Below, piece by piece: positions 54,532-64,000 of a stretch of DNA of 64,000 nucleotides (position 1 is its first letter; every line of letters begins with the position of its first letter). Source of the DNA: Selaginella moellendorffii (Eukaryota; Streptophyta; Lycopodiopsida; Selaginellales; Selaginellaceae); the NCBI RefSeq assembly GCF_000143415.4, contig NW_003314269.1:2488095-2552094 (forward strand). Direction: 5' to 3'. The notes beneath the pieces are model-generated. The model was given only the letters and a program-made list of their open reading frames with translations, ran no database searches and was not told the DNA's origin. Made by a program: the position numbers and the translations under genes.

Positions 54532-55602
54532 TCAGTAGATGAGCCATTCCGGGTCCACGTAAGGCGCGCTGTCGCCACCACCCCCGCCGAGTCCGCCGCC
54601 ACCACCATTCCTACCATTGCCGCCACCACCATTCCCACCATTGCCGCCACCACCGTTGCCATTGCGCGCACCGTTGCTACTATTTCCGCCGCCCGCGCCG
54701 TTGTTTGGTCCGTCCGCCCCGCCAGCACCGTTGGGTCCGTCCACACCGTCGGCTCCGCGATTGCTGGGTCCGTTCCCACCGCCCGGTTCGCCGTTGCCCA
54801 CGCCAGGTGACCAAGAATCGGTTTCCTGATAAGAAAACAAGAATTTCCAGTGACATTACAGAGAAAGAACAACTAACCGACACAGGAGATCCCCACGACG
54901 GCGGAGGCGCGTCCCTCAAAGACATCTGTGAATCTTGCCCGGATGTGACCGACGATGGCGAGGGCGTGTCCCAGGACGACATTGGTGATCCAGCAGCTTG
55001 CCCAGCTTGCTCGGAGGTGGCCGAGGACGACGACGAAGAAATGTCCCAGTCCCACGACGACATTGGGGATCCACCTTGCCCGGAGGTGGCCGACGACGAT
55101 GAAGACGCGTCCCAGTCCCACGTAGACATCGGGGATCCAGCTTGTTCGGCGGTGGCCGACGACGGCGAGGGCATGTCCCGAGCAGCAGGAGGTGCGCCAC
55201 CGTCAGCAGCAGGAGGAGCGCCAGGACCGTGAGCAGCAGGAGGAGCGCCTCCGTGAGCAGCAAGAGGAGTGCCACCGTTAGCAGCAGGAGGAGCGCCACC
55301 GTCAGCAGCAGGACCGTGAGCAGCAGGAGGAGCGCCACCGTTAGCAGCAAGAGGAGCGCCTCCGTGAGCAGCAGGAGGAGCGCCTCCGTGAGCAGCAGGA
55401 GGAGCGCCACCGTTAGCAGCAGGAGGAGCGCCACCGTGAGCCGCAGGAGGAGCGCCACCGTGAGCAGCAAGAGGAGCGCCACCATCCATGTTCTCGTTGT
55501 CAGCTCCTGCAGCTTGTTGGGCAATGATCAGGGTCTGGCTACGCCAGATCCTCTGGTCTTGGCCTGTCCCCAGGATCACACTGTGCTCGGACTGCTCCAC
55601 AT
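54532..55602 (-). CDS. low-complexity repeat protein (GGAPPAAH array), 5' end unresolved
   Basis: At least two exons on the minus strand: 55602-54878 and 54825-54532. The first begins in phase 1 after an acceptor (CATTTCAG), so an upstream exon exists that I could not place. The frame holds about twelve 8-aa units GG(A/T)P(P/L)AA(H/N/D), then four 18-22 aa units of the type SPMSSWDWD(I/A)SSSSSATS(G/E)Q. After the intron comes a Gly/Asn-rich tail (GGGNGGNGGGGN) ending DSAPYVDPEWLIY. No domain is recognised. It may be intrinsically disordered or wall-associated, but no signal peptide is seen. The repeats keep the opposite strand open too, so coding status rests on the consistent splice junction. 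Confidence 0.55.
54910..55155. repeat. 54-66 bp coding repeat
   Basis: Four imperfect units encoding SPMS(S/T)WD plus an acidic/Ser stretch and ATS(E/G)Q. Confidence 0.8.
55178..55490. repeat. 24-bp coding minisatellite
   Basis: About twelve imperfect 24-bp units (GGAGCGCCACCGTNAGCAGCA type), one per GGAPPAAH octapeptide. Two units are shortened by deletions. Confidence 0.9.
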
Positions 55603-57090
55603 CTGAAATGCAAAGAGGATCTCTGAGAAAGGAAGAAGAAACAAAGACATTTTAAAACAAACGAGTGAAGCTTGTTTCCCATCCACGACCACGAGATCCG
55701 AAGTTCCTAACAGAGAAAGAACAAACGAAAGGACGGAAGAGCCGAGCGAAAGCCATAGCCAAGCGAAGAAAACCAGAAGGAAAGAGATCCGGGAGAGAAA
55801 AAACGAAGAGAATGATGTATACCTTTTATACTTAGAATACAATAATGAGTATAAACCCCCGCAGCTGTGAATATCTTGATTCATTATTATCCTTCGAGCA
55901 AGAAGTTTCTAGGGGCACAGAAATCCTAACCGTAATAACAGCGATTGTGCCTTTTTTCGATCACCGTGCCAAGCGAACAATTTGACGAGGGTCGTGATTG
56001 CATCGAAACAAATTCTAGCAGCTCCTTCACCTTGATTGATCGACGCAGAACGGGCAGGAAATCTGACCTTGCAACCGTCCATTTTACATAGTCAAATGTA
56101 TGTCGAGCCTCGCAGAAACAAACAGATTTCTAACAAAGGGTGACCGATAAATCGTTTGAAATTTGGTCTTGATTGAGAATATAAAAAGCTCAAGAAATTT
56201 GTAATAACCATTTGACGTTGACACTAAAAGTAATGATGTTCTCCACCTCTCATTATTCTATCAGCAACTCACGTCTTCTTTTAGATGTTTAACTATTTTC
56301 CGTACTTTTATACCTGTGCTCGACCTAGCCCGGGAATCCGCATCGAAACAAATTTGCTCCTTCACGTTAATGATAGACGCAGAACGGGCAAGAAATCTGA
56401 CCCTGTGACTCCATTATATTCCCATTTTGTCAATAGCTTTACAAAGGGTGACCGATAAATCGTTTGAACTTTGGTCTTGAGAATATCATTCGTTCATTCA
56501 CAGCCCAAGAAGGTCAAAACAAAGGGTGAGTCCACCTCTCACGATTATTCTTCCAAATTATCAACAACTCACGTCCTCTTTTTATGTTTAAGCACTTGGG
56601 GAAACTTCACTGATTTTCGCGAGCCACTGGATGACTCTTCTCATAGCCCAGCCTGGCATCCAGCATCAGAATTTCACCCACTTTTCTCCTCATCCGCAAT
56701 TGCGCAGCGCCAACCGCCAAGAAGCCATGGACAAGGTGCTTATGAGATCGTCAAGAGGACTGTGGAGGTGAGGTGGGTTTGTTCCCAAAGCTCTTATTGG
56801 GTATAATCCTTGAACCAAGCACAAGCTTGGATATTTGCTCAATATTCCTGGTGGTCATAGCGGTGAGAACAACCCAGGATGCCCCCTAGTGGCAAGATTA
56901 CTCGCCAGCCAGGCCCTCTTCCTGGGATGGTTCGTCCTTTCCATGGCTTATGCTGTGGGGTTGATCACATTGATTATGGCTTTGTAAAAAGCATTTGCAA
57001 TAATGTATACAAACCATTTTTGGCTGGATCTCATATTTAATTTTTTTAAAGCGATTAGGCACTAATATATTTGAAAATTGCAGTTCTAGT
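55603..57090. other. intergenic; possible upstream exons and repeats
   Basis: The left part probably holds the first exon and promoter of the repeat-protein gene. Two similar stretches (about 56130-56180 and 56440-56480, GGGTGACCGATAAATCGTTTGAA) form a diverged direct repeat. A 40-bp glyoxalase fragment is listed separately. No further gene recognised. Confidence 0.45.
56886..56925 (+). pseudogene. 40-bp inverted copy of glyoxalase I exon 8
   Basis: Plus-strand CTAGTGGCAAGATTACTCGC and the next 20 bases are identical, over 40 bp, to the coding strand of the minus-strand glyoxalase gene in exon 8 ([14 protein letters not shown]). The match stops abruptly on both sides. Confidence 0.85.
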
Positions 57091-57348
57091 TCATTCGAGT
57101 TCCTTGAGAAAGTCCTTGTTATCAACGAAGACCTGAAGGAGAAAGGAAAGGGAACAAAATAGTCGTGTGAGATGGATCGAGAAACAATGCATTAGGAAAA
57201 GCTTACAGTCTTCCAGCCATCCGGATCGAGGCAAGCTGTGATTTTCGTGCTGATGCCAGGAAGAGGGCCTGGCTGGCGAGTAATCTTGCCACTAGAAACT
57301 TTGACTGCTTCAGCAGTTTTATAGACATCATCCGTGCCAATAGCAATC

Positions 57349-57385
<37 letters not shown>

Positions 57386-58640
57386 TATAAAGGCCAAAGA
57401 TGGAGTGATGCACGAACCTGGGCATAAGCATTTCCTTTGGTGTACTCGGTAACACCATAGTTGTAAGTCAGCTCCATCACAGTGGTCTTATCTTCCTCCG
57501 CGTATCCCATCATCGCAAGCGTGTACTGCACACTCACGCACGAGACAAGCATAGAAGCATGAGGCGAGAAACTTTAAGCTTACCTTGTACTCGGGATTGT
57601 CACGCTTGCGGAGGAGCTTCATTCCAAGCGCCTGGAACAAAAGACCATGAAGAAAGACACGAATGGTTTAAGCACGTTGATATACCTTCTCATAGAAGCT
57701 GATGGATCGATCGAGATCACCAACACGCAGCATGACTTGACACAGAGGCTCCGGGGTCGCTGGTCTCTGAATAAGCTCGAACTTGTATCCATCGGGATCA
57801 TCCACAAAGGCTATCACAGTGGATCCTCCTTTGACAGGACCCGCCTCTCTCGAAACTTTCCCACCTTTGGCTTTAACCAAATCCACGGTTTTGTACACCT
57901 GTAGTTTCATATGAGCTCACAGCTATGAATCTCAAACTCACTCACGTCCTCGACAGCAATCCCGAAATGTCCAAATCCAGTTCCAATATCGTACTTATCA
58001 ACTCCATAGTCTTGCAAAAAGAAATTGATCAAAACAGCGCATTGAGAGGAAAGGTCTGAGAAAAACTTACTGTATGTGAGCTCTACGACGAAGTGACTGT
58101 CCTCGGGTCCATAACCCAGGAAAGCATTCGTGTACCTCTCTTCGGGAATGTCACGCTTGCGCAAGAGCTTCATTCCAAAACACTCAGTGTAAAATCTAAG
58201 GACAAAAAGCAAAGATGATCCCACAGAAAAAGAAAAAAAAAAGAAAAAAAAACCAACCGAAGAACTCACTTGATCGTCTTATCCAAATCGCCAACACGGT
58301 ACACGACATGTAGCATGCGGCGATTATCCTTTTGTGCCCATTCCAGAACGCTCTCCTTTCCAGTGTCCAATTCCGCCGCTTCGGTAGACGCCATCCCTCT
58401 GATCCTCTGCCGGAAACCACCTGCAACACCAAAGCCATCGATAATCCAAGCCCGATGGAGTAGAAAATCCATACCAGCAGCGGGAGCTCGATCAATGCGG
58501 CGCCCGACGATCCTCGCGCAGCTGGAATGCAGCGATGTGGATTGAAGAGACGAAGAGCAGCGATTAGACGAAGAAGCTAGCGCCGCCCTGTGGATCCGCG
58601 ACACACAAGGGACCGAAACCCTCAATGCCATGTCTCCCAT
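57091..58640 (-). CDS. GLYI: lactoylglutathione lyase (glyoxalase I), two-domain, organellar
   Basis: Converts the methylglyoxal-glutathione hemithioacetal to S-lactoylglutathione. Nine exons: 58640-58475, 58420-58270, 58195-58071, 58010-57946, 57898-57686, 57631-57584, 57525-57418, 57347-57207 and 57132-57091; 352 aa, all in phase. The Ser/Arg-rich N-terminus of about 60 residues looks like a plastid transit peptide. Two fused VOC domains follow. Domain 1 keeps the metal ligands H ([11 protein letters not shown]), E (FVVELTYN), H ([12 protein letters not shown]) and E (GYKFELIQ). Domain 2 has Q at the first and third sites ([18 protein letters not shown]) and no Glu at the last ([10 protein letters not shown]). 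So only one active site per fused pair is expected, as in other long plant GLYI. The second Met (MALRV) is an alternative start. Confidence 0.93.
57351..57382. repeat. (GA)n microsatellite forming a splice acceptor tract
   Basis: About 16 GA units. On the gene's strand this is (TC)n running straight into the TAG acceptor of intron 7. Confidence 0.9.
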
Positions 58641-58780
58641 CTTTCCACCTGGCTAAATATTTCGTTTCGCGGCCTCCCTAGATTCGACCTCGCGACCGGG
58701 CTAGTTAGCTATTGTCCAGACGATAGAATACATTCTATACATCCAAATGAAGCATAAGCATATGACTGGTTCTTATTCTC

Positions 58781-61365
58781 TTAAATCCTCGTGGCTTCTT
58801 CCCCATCGAATTCGTCTCCTTCATCGCCTTCTTCTTCCTCCGGAGGGGGGCTTTCTTCTCGCTGCCTCGGCTTTTGCTGCCTGGGATTGAAAGGCATCCT
58901 CGGATCTACTCCGATCTTCTTCATCAATCGCTCCCTCACGGTCGTGTTGGCTTTGGTGTTTGAGGCTTTCTTCACCGGCGATGGCTTCGTTCCGTGCATT
59001 AGCTTCGACACCGAGGCCGACTTTACTTCCTGGAATTCGAGCTCTTGTGATATCTAAACACGCGGGGGAAGAGTATTGAGACTTTTACCTTTCGTCCTCC
59101 TCGAGAGTATGGCTTTGGTTTCCGACGTGGTCGATCACTGTCTTCTGAGTACTCTGATTCATCGTCAAACTCTTCGTCAGTGTCGCTGCTGGTCGCATCT
59201 CCGTCCTTTTCCACGTCGAAATCCTCGTCGTCGTCCTTCCGGTTTTCATCGTACAATACCTGCATTGGCACGAGAGGTGTGTGACTACCACATGTAGAAA
59301 GTATGAGCTTACCTCTCCTTCATCGTCCTCTTGCTCTTCCTCCACCTCTTCTTCCTCATTTTCGAGCTTTTCTGGCTTCACCTGAAACATATGCAAGAAT
59401 TATAGTAGATTAAGTCGAATCCCTTCGCTTACGCTTGTCTCGCCTTCCGTCGGGCTCGTCAAACCCACATCCGGATTGCTTTTCTGCCACATACACATGT
59501 GAGCAACCATAAAAATGCCACTTTGTTTGTTACCTTCACTTTTAAGATGTTCTCGAGTTCTTTCAAAAGTTCAACCGGGTCAGAAATGTCGGGAGGCACC
59601 TCACCGCCATCCTTAGACTGAAGAAAACACGAGTCTTGTAAGAACGTAAGCATGAACACTACCCATCTTACCTGCAACCAAAACTTGAGACCTCTTACAA
59701 GTTTCGGAAGACCTTCCTTTTCCCAGCTAGTAACCTCTTCTTTGCCAGAGTCATCTTTTAGTAGCTGTAAATAGCGAGTTGCAGTATACCTATAATTTCA
59801 AACATGAGCTACACAAATCTGCCATGGAAGTATCACATACCACATTAGCTGCTTATAGAAGGGAAACCGAAACTTTTGGCGAACTTTGAGCCGCTCCTCC
59901 ATCAGCCAAGTATTGTAAGGTCAAGGAAAAGAATCTGTCGCTGTCATCCAAAGAACAAGATAAAGGATATATGTCGAGCTGAAGCCCCAAATTGTAGCCT
60001 GTCAGGAAATTTCCACCAATAACTATCGAGTCGGCGTGAGTTACAACACAATGCGGCCAGCCCCCAGGCCTGCAGCAAAAGAAACGTTAGATGGATGTGC
60101 AAACTAGCGAATAGAAGAACGGCTTACAGTAGGAGAGTGTCTCCAGTCGAGAGCTCGACTTTCTGGCCTCCGCTAGCTCGCTCTGCAAAGAACACGCTAG
60201 CCTGCAAGGCCGCTTCTCTCATAAAACAATGCTAACATCGAAAACTAAATACCTGCCTGCCTATCTGAAGAAGACCATTCTTCGAAAAGCATGAGGTTTC
60301 CCTTTGTTGGAGGGATCATCAAAAATGTCTTTTTCCCACTGCAAAACAAGCGTTTACACAAACAGAAAAAAGGAGACAATACCAGCACCTACCTTATAAC
60401 ATGATACCACACCGAGGAGCCTCCAAAATCAAGATGAAAATCCATGAAACAACCCTCAACGCTCATTATCGCATAGAGCTGGACCTATTTGTAGACTACG
60501 TTTGAGTAAAGCCATGCGTACAGTGACGAAGTCGCAAACCTCTGGAATGGTGGTACTCTGGTTACGAGGCCACGCCTTCTCCACAAGGTCCAGCTCTTTC
60601 ACTAAGGAAGGCGCACTGACCTATACAGGAACATGCCGTGTTATCCTTCTGAAAAAATAATGACTTTTGAGCTCAAGGTGAGGGAATTTACGGCCTCACC
60701 ATTTTCTGGAGCGGAGTGTTCGCCAGATCCAGTGACACAACGTTTAGTAAAGGCTTCTTTGGATTTGGCGACGAGAAATACGACACCCAATCCTCCATAG
60801 CATACACGGGACCTTCAGCCTGATTCCCAAAGAAGAAGTGAGAAGAACGATAAGCAGAAAAAAAATACCTGTGTGGTAACATCTATAGTTTCGATCTGCC
60901 GGTCGAAGCCAACCAGCTTAGCCAAATCCTCGACAGTCAATTGTGTCTCCGGGAGCCTAGAACAACCAGGAATGCGAAAGAGATAAAAGAATTTAGCAAA
61001 AGTAAGCGAGAACAAAGAAAAAGAAAGCATCCATACCTTAGCCCAAGAGCAGAGGCACCATCGTCCACAGCTCTCACGACACACGGGTTCTTAAAGCCCG
61101 TGGAGTGCACATAGTGTGACAAATCCTTGGCCTCCACGACGGGCACGGCGGTGGCTGCGAGAGTCTGGCCCCCTCCGCCTCCGCCTCCTCCTCCGCCTCC
61201 CTGGCTGCCGATCTCGGCCTCGCCTTGAGAAGCATCGTCCCACTTGGCCACCGCCCGCGACAGCTTCCTGTACTGAACCCTGGTGCAATCGTCGAAGCCC
61301 GTCTCGTCCAGGCGCGCGTAATCCACCGCCACTCTCTGCCGCTTGGAGCGCCTCACCTGTGCCAT
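58781..61365 (-). CDS. KDM2/7-like JmjC histone lysine demethylase
   Basis: Fe(II)/2-oxoglutarate oxygenase expected to demethylate histone lysines in the nucleus. Fifteen exons: 61365-61037, 60956-60869, 60819-60700, 60620-60540, 60484-60393, 60338-60253, 60212-60128, 60069-59957, 59883-59841, 59789-59672, 59617-59534, 59483-59433, 59381-59313, 59259-59089 and 59053-58781; 600 aa. The N-terminus is basic (RRSKRQR) with a Gly run. [19 protein letters not shown] and [15 protein letters not shown] lead into the JmjC domain. There [14 protein letters not shown] supplies H223 and D225, SGKKTF the 2OG-binding Lys, and GWPHCVV the third ligand H300; [15 protein letters not shown] follows. The acidic C-terminus has a basic KKIG end. 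No PHD, CXXC or F-box domain is seen. The exon 8/9 and exon 6/7 junctions were chosen by frame and are the least certain. Confidence 0.87.
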
Positions 61366-64000
61366 GGTTTCTCCCCCTCCCTCGCGAAATTCAGTCACAT
61401 TCTTCGCGCCCAGGCGCTGCCGCCTAGCTCGCGCCCACCAAGATTAGCTCGCCCGTGAGCTTTAGGTCAAGATAGAATATTCTACCTTCGCAACGGGAAT
61501 ATTATTTTCTTGCCCTCTGTTCTTTTGCGATGCAACGAAGAAGCTAAGCGCCACGAGCAGCCAGGGTAGCCAAGTCTTTGCGTGTGAGGAATATGGACTT
61601 TCTTCGATTTTCATTTTTCCCTGTTCATTCAGTCTGCTTTTTACAAGCATTGTGTAGTGGATTTGCAGCAGCCAGTTTGTCCAAATGAAGAAGATCTCGC
61701 AATGCAACCTCCACGCTGATGGATCAATTTGCATTGGTATCCTGCAACAATTCTTGGCCACAAAGTCAGTCTTCACATCTTGCTCCTGGCTTTGCAGGTG
61801 AGAAACTTTGTGAAACTTTTAGCTTCCCACGTCAAACTTGACTATTTTGATTTCACTACAAAGGTGATCCATTCTAGTGTTAGGCACCAAGTTAAGATGA
61901 TAAGATAACAAAATGTAGCTCCATTCTAGTAGGGCAAGAATAATATTTAACATGTGGTGGCAAATCCTAAAGGACCTTCTAAAGGGAGACTTATGACAAA
62001 AACCATGGTGATCAGAGGGTGGGTTATATATGATCATAGATGATCATTCCTGAATTTGGGAGGGCACTTGTATGCAAACCATGAGAGACTACAGCATAGA
62101 TTAGCAACGAAAATAAAAACTAGGAAACTTTAAAAGTAAGACACTAAGTCTCATTCCCTTTAGAACATTGGAACTCTTTATTTCCCTATGCTATAATCTC
62201 TTATATGGTTTGAGTACAAGTACCCTCCCAATGGTCGTGGGCTTATGTACTTGTGGAGTAGTGAGTCAATAACTTGCTCTTGAAAATCTAGAAGTTGTGA
62301 GAGTTGGAGATGCAAGAATGCTTGGCCTTTGCATTAGTTGGCTCTCACAAAGAAAATCTTACTCATGAGCAGCAAACTGGGTAAAATAGAAAAGATTCAC
62401 ATACTAGGTTCCAATTGCCTTAAGCACGCTTGAAAAAGGCAAGAGCAAAGCTAAATTATCTCACTCTAGAGAAGGGAGAGGAGTAAGGTTGTTAATTGTC
62501 ACTAGAAGGGCTCATGGTAGGAAGTGCAGTAGTAGGCACAGATGTGGCAAGAGGAGTATGACATGTCAACAGCTGTAAAGAGGAAGGAGTGGATATATAG
62601 GTGACCTAAGCATCTTGGGCAGATGGAATGACATGTAAAGAAGGCAATGTTTGAAATTGGATCTTTGTAGGCTCAACCAAGTGACAGGATTCAGGTAGTG
62701 CATTAAAAATGATAATTTGGAAACACCTAAGTTTTTAGAAGTGAGACACCAAGTCTCACTCACTAACACTAAATAACAACCTTGATCAAATGAGCAGAAT
62801 AGAATGATACATTGCAATTTTAATTTCAAACGATAGGTTAAAGTTGAAGAAATCAATACATTCTTGCTTGAGCCAGTCCACCACTGTAGCATAAAGACTA
62901 TCTAAAGGATTTGGAAAGGGAAAAGATGAATAAAAAGGTAGAGAGATAAAAGTGATGAAAGTTAAGGTGGAACAAAAGTGAGAGGAATAAAAGATATAAG
63001 AATATAAGATAATCAGGAAAAACTTCAAATTCATACTTGGCATAATTGTGTTACAATTGATTTATATTAAGTATGAAGTCAAAAATTTAACTTGACACCA
63101 CCTATAATGATTGGAGCTCAACCTTGAGATCACCTATATATACATCTAAATCCACCTCATTTTGTGCATATATATATGTACACAATCATTGTCATAAAGA
63201 ATGAAGATTAGCTCTATTGCATGACATAAATGTAAATAACAATCTATTATAACAAATTGAGCAATAGAAAATAAATTAAAACCTATATCAACTAATACAA
63301 AAAAGATAACAAGGGACTTTTTGTTATAAAACTAAACTTGAAACATAAACATTGGATGAATTAGTGTTAAATGAATATTTTTATAGTATTCTTGAAAAAA
63401 GGATGGAAGGGTCACTAATTTATTCATGCAAGGTCTCTCTATTATTTACATGACTCTTTATTTCCTAAAATAATCTCAGTGTTAAGACCTTTTACTAAAG
63501 TAGCATCAATAGTATGTTGTTGATGCCAAAATCTCTATCTAGGAAATGGAGGATATCAAATTAGGAAATGCCAATAACGTAAATACATGTGGCTAACCTC
63601 ATCATAGGCAAAATAATAAATATTATAGCCATGACCATTTCTTTATTCTTGTCCTTGAATATAGACAATAGCAACATTATCCTCTATTAGAACAAAATTG
63701 TCTCCCATAGGAAAAATATGTATAGCTACAAATGGGAGAGGTAATATCTTAGAGCATTATGCTAATTAAAGAGAATTATCAAAAGTGGCTAGAGTAAGTA
63801 TATGCACAAGTCCTATAAAATTTTGATGAAATGTTAACCACAATATACTCAACTTATTTATAATATAGTATAGTTCCTTTTACTTTGGTTGCCAATCTTT
63901 GTATCTAGCCAAATTTCTTCTATGGGAATTCTAGGATTAAATTGCATAATTGACTCAAATGGCCCTCGATAGATTTCCGCTAACCCAAACTCTATGTCCT
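61366..64000. other. JmjC promoter, then AT-rich DNA without recognisable genes
   Basis: After about 61.8 kb the sequence turns AT-rich. I found no convincing ORF, LTR or terminal repeat. A short motif, GACAC(T/C)(A)AAGTCTCA, occurs twice (about 62140 and 62745), suggesting old repeat content. The minus strand has scattered open stretches around 63.5-63.75 kb but no diagnostic domain. This is probably decayed transposon or heterochromatic spacer. Confidence 0.4.

Noticed and set aside
55142-55606. Plus-strand Arg/Ser repeat frame, and a possible CRISPR-like array
   Set aside because: The regular 24-bp units have no unique spacers and this is nuclear plant DNA. The open plus frame is a by-product of the GGAPPAAH minisatellite.
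61462-61776. 104-residue minus-strand frame upstream of the JmjC gene
   Set aside because: No recognisable motif, located in promoter sequence, and no sign of conservation.
63480-63780. Possible retrotransposon pol remnant in AT-rich DNA
   Set aside because: Minus-strand translation shows no integrase, RT or gag-pre-integrase motif that I could defend.

Overview
The window is eukaryotic nuclear DNA from a land plant. Introns are very short (mostly 50-75 bp, GT...AG), genes are dense, and most proteins have plant-type homologues: CESA, EXORDIUM, dirigent, PPR and LpxK proteins. Compact introns together with a non-seed-plant style of PPR and JmjC gene suggest a lycophyte such as Selaginella. 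That is an inference from composition, not a database match. All exon coordinates were worked out by hand from reading frame, splice consensus and remembered family alignments.

Layout. 0-9.2 kb: an assembly gap in a TA microsatellite, then two intronless, tandem MAPKKK17/18-type kinase genes. 10.2-14.5 kb: RNA polymerase III subunit RPC9 (minus) divergent from lipid A 4'-kinase LpxK (plus), with 52 bp between start codons; then an ERI-type DEDDh exonuclease with a GRF zinc finger. 14.8-20.2 kb: two EXORDIUM-like genes flanking a degenerate duplicated intergenic block. 21.3-25.3 kb: a complete 14-exon cellulose synthase. 26.8-38.3 kb: a P-class chloroplast PPR gene, an unknown intronless gene ('gene X') and a GT47 exostosin-type glycosyltransferase, mixed with decayed copies of all three and a deleted Ty3/gypsy LTR element. 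39.2-43.7 kb: two dirigent genes, a 12-exon RAD51B, a tRNA-Ala(CGC) and a pepsin-fold protein with a missing catalytic Asp. 44.4-51.2 kb: an O-fucosyltransferase-like gene, a PLS-type PPR gene and a nodulin-like MFS transporter. 52.1-55.6 kb: an F-box gene with an in-frame stop and a low-complexity repeat gene. 57.1-61.4 kb: a two-domain glyoxalase I and a KDM2/7-like JmjC demethylase. 61.4-64.0 kb: AT-rich DNA without a recognisable gene.

The genes are independent housekeeping, cell-wall, signalling and organelle genes. They do not form an operon or a single pathway. I found no clear new multi-gene system. The strongest unusual signal is structural. A roughly 5 kb tandem duplication of [PPR 5' end - gene X - GT47] explains most of the debris between 28.9 and 37.5 kb. 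Several other short fragments are copies of genes a few kb away (JmjC, glyoxalase, F-box, MFS), including intron sequence, so they were copied from genomic DNA.
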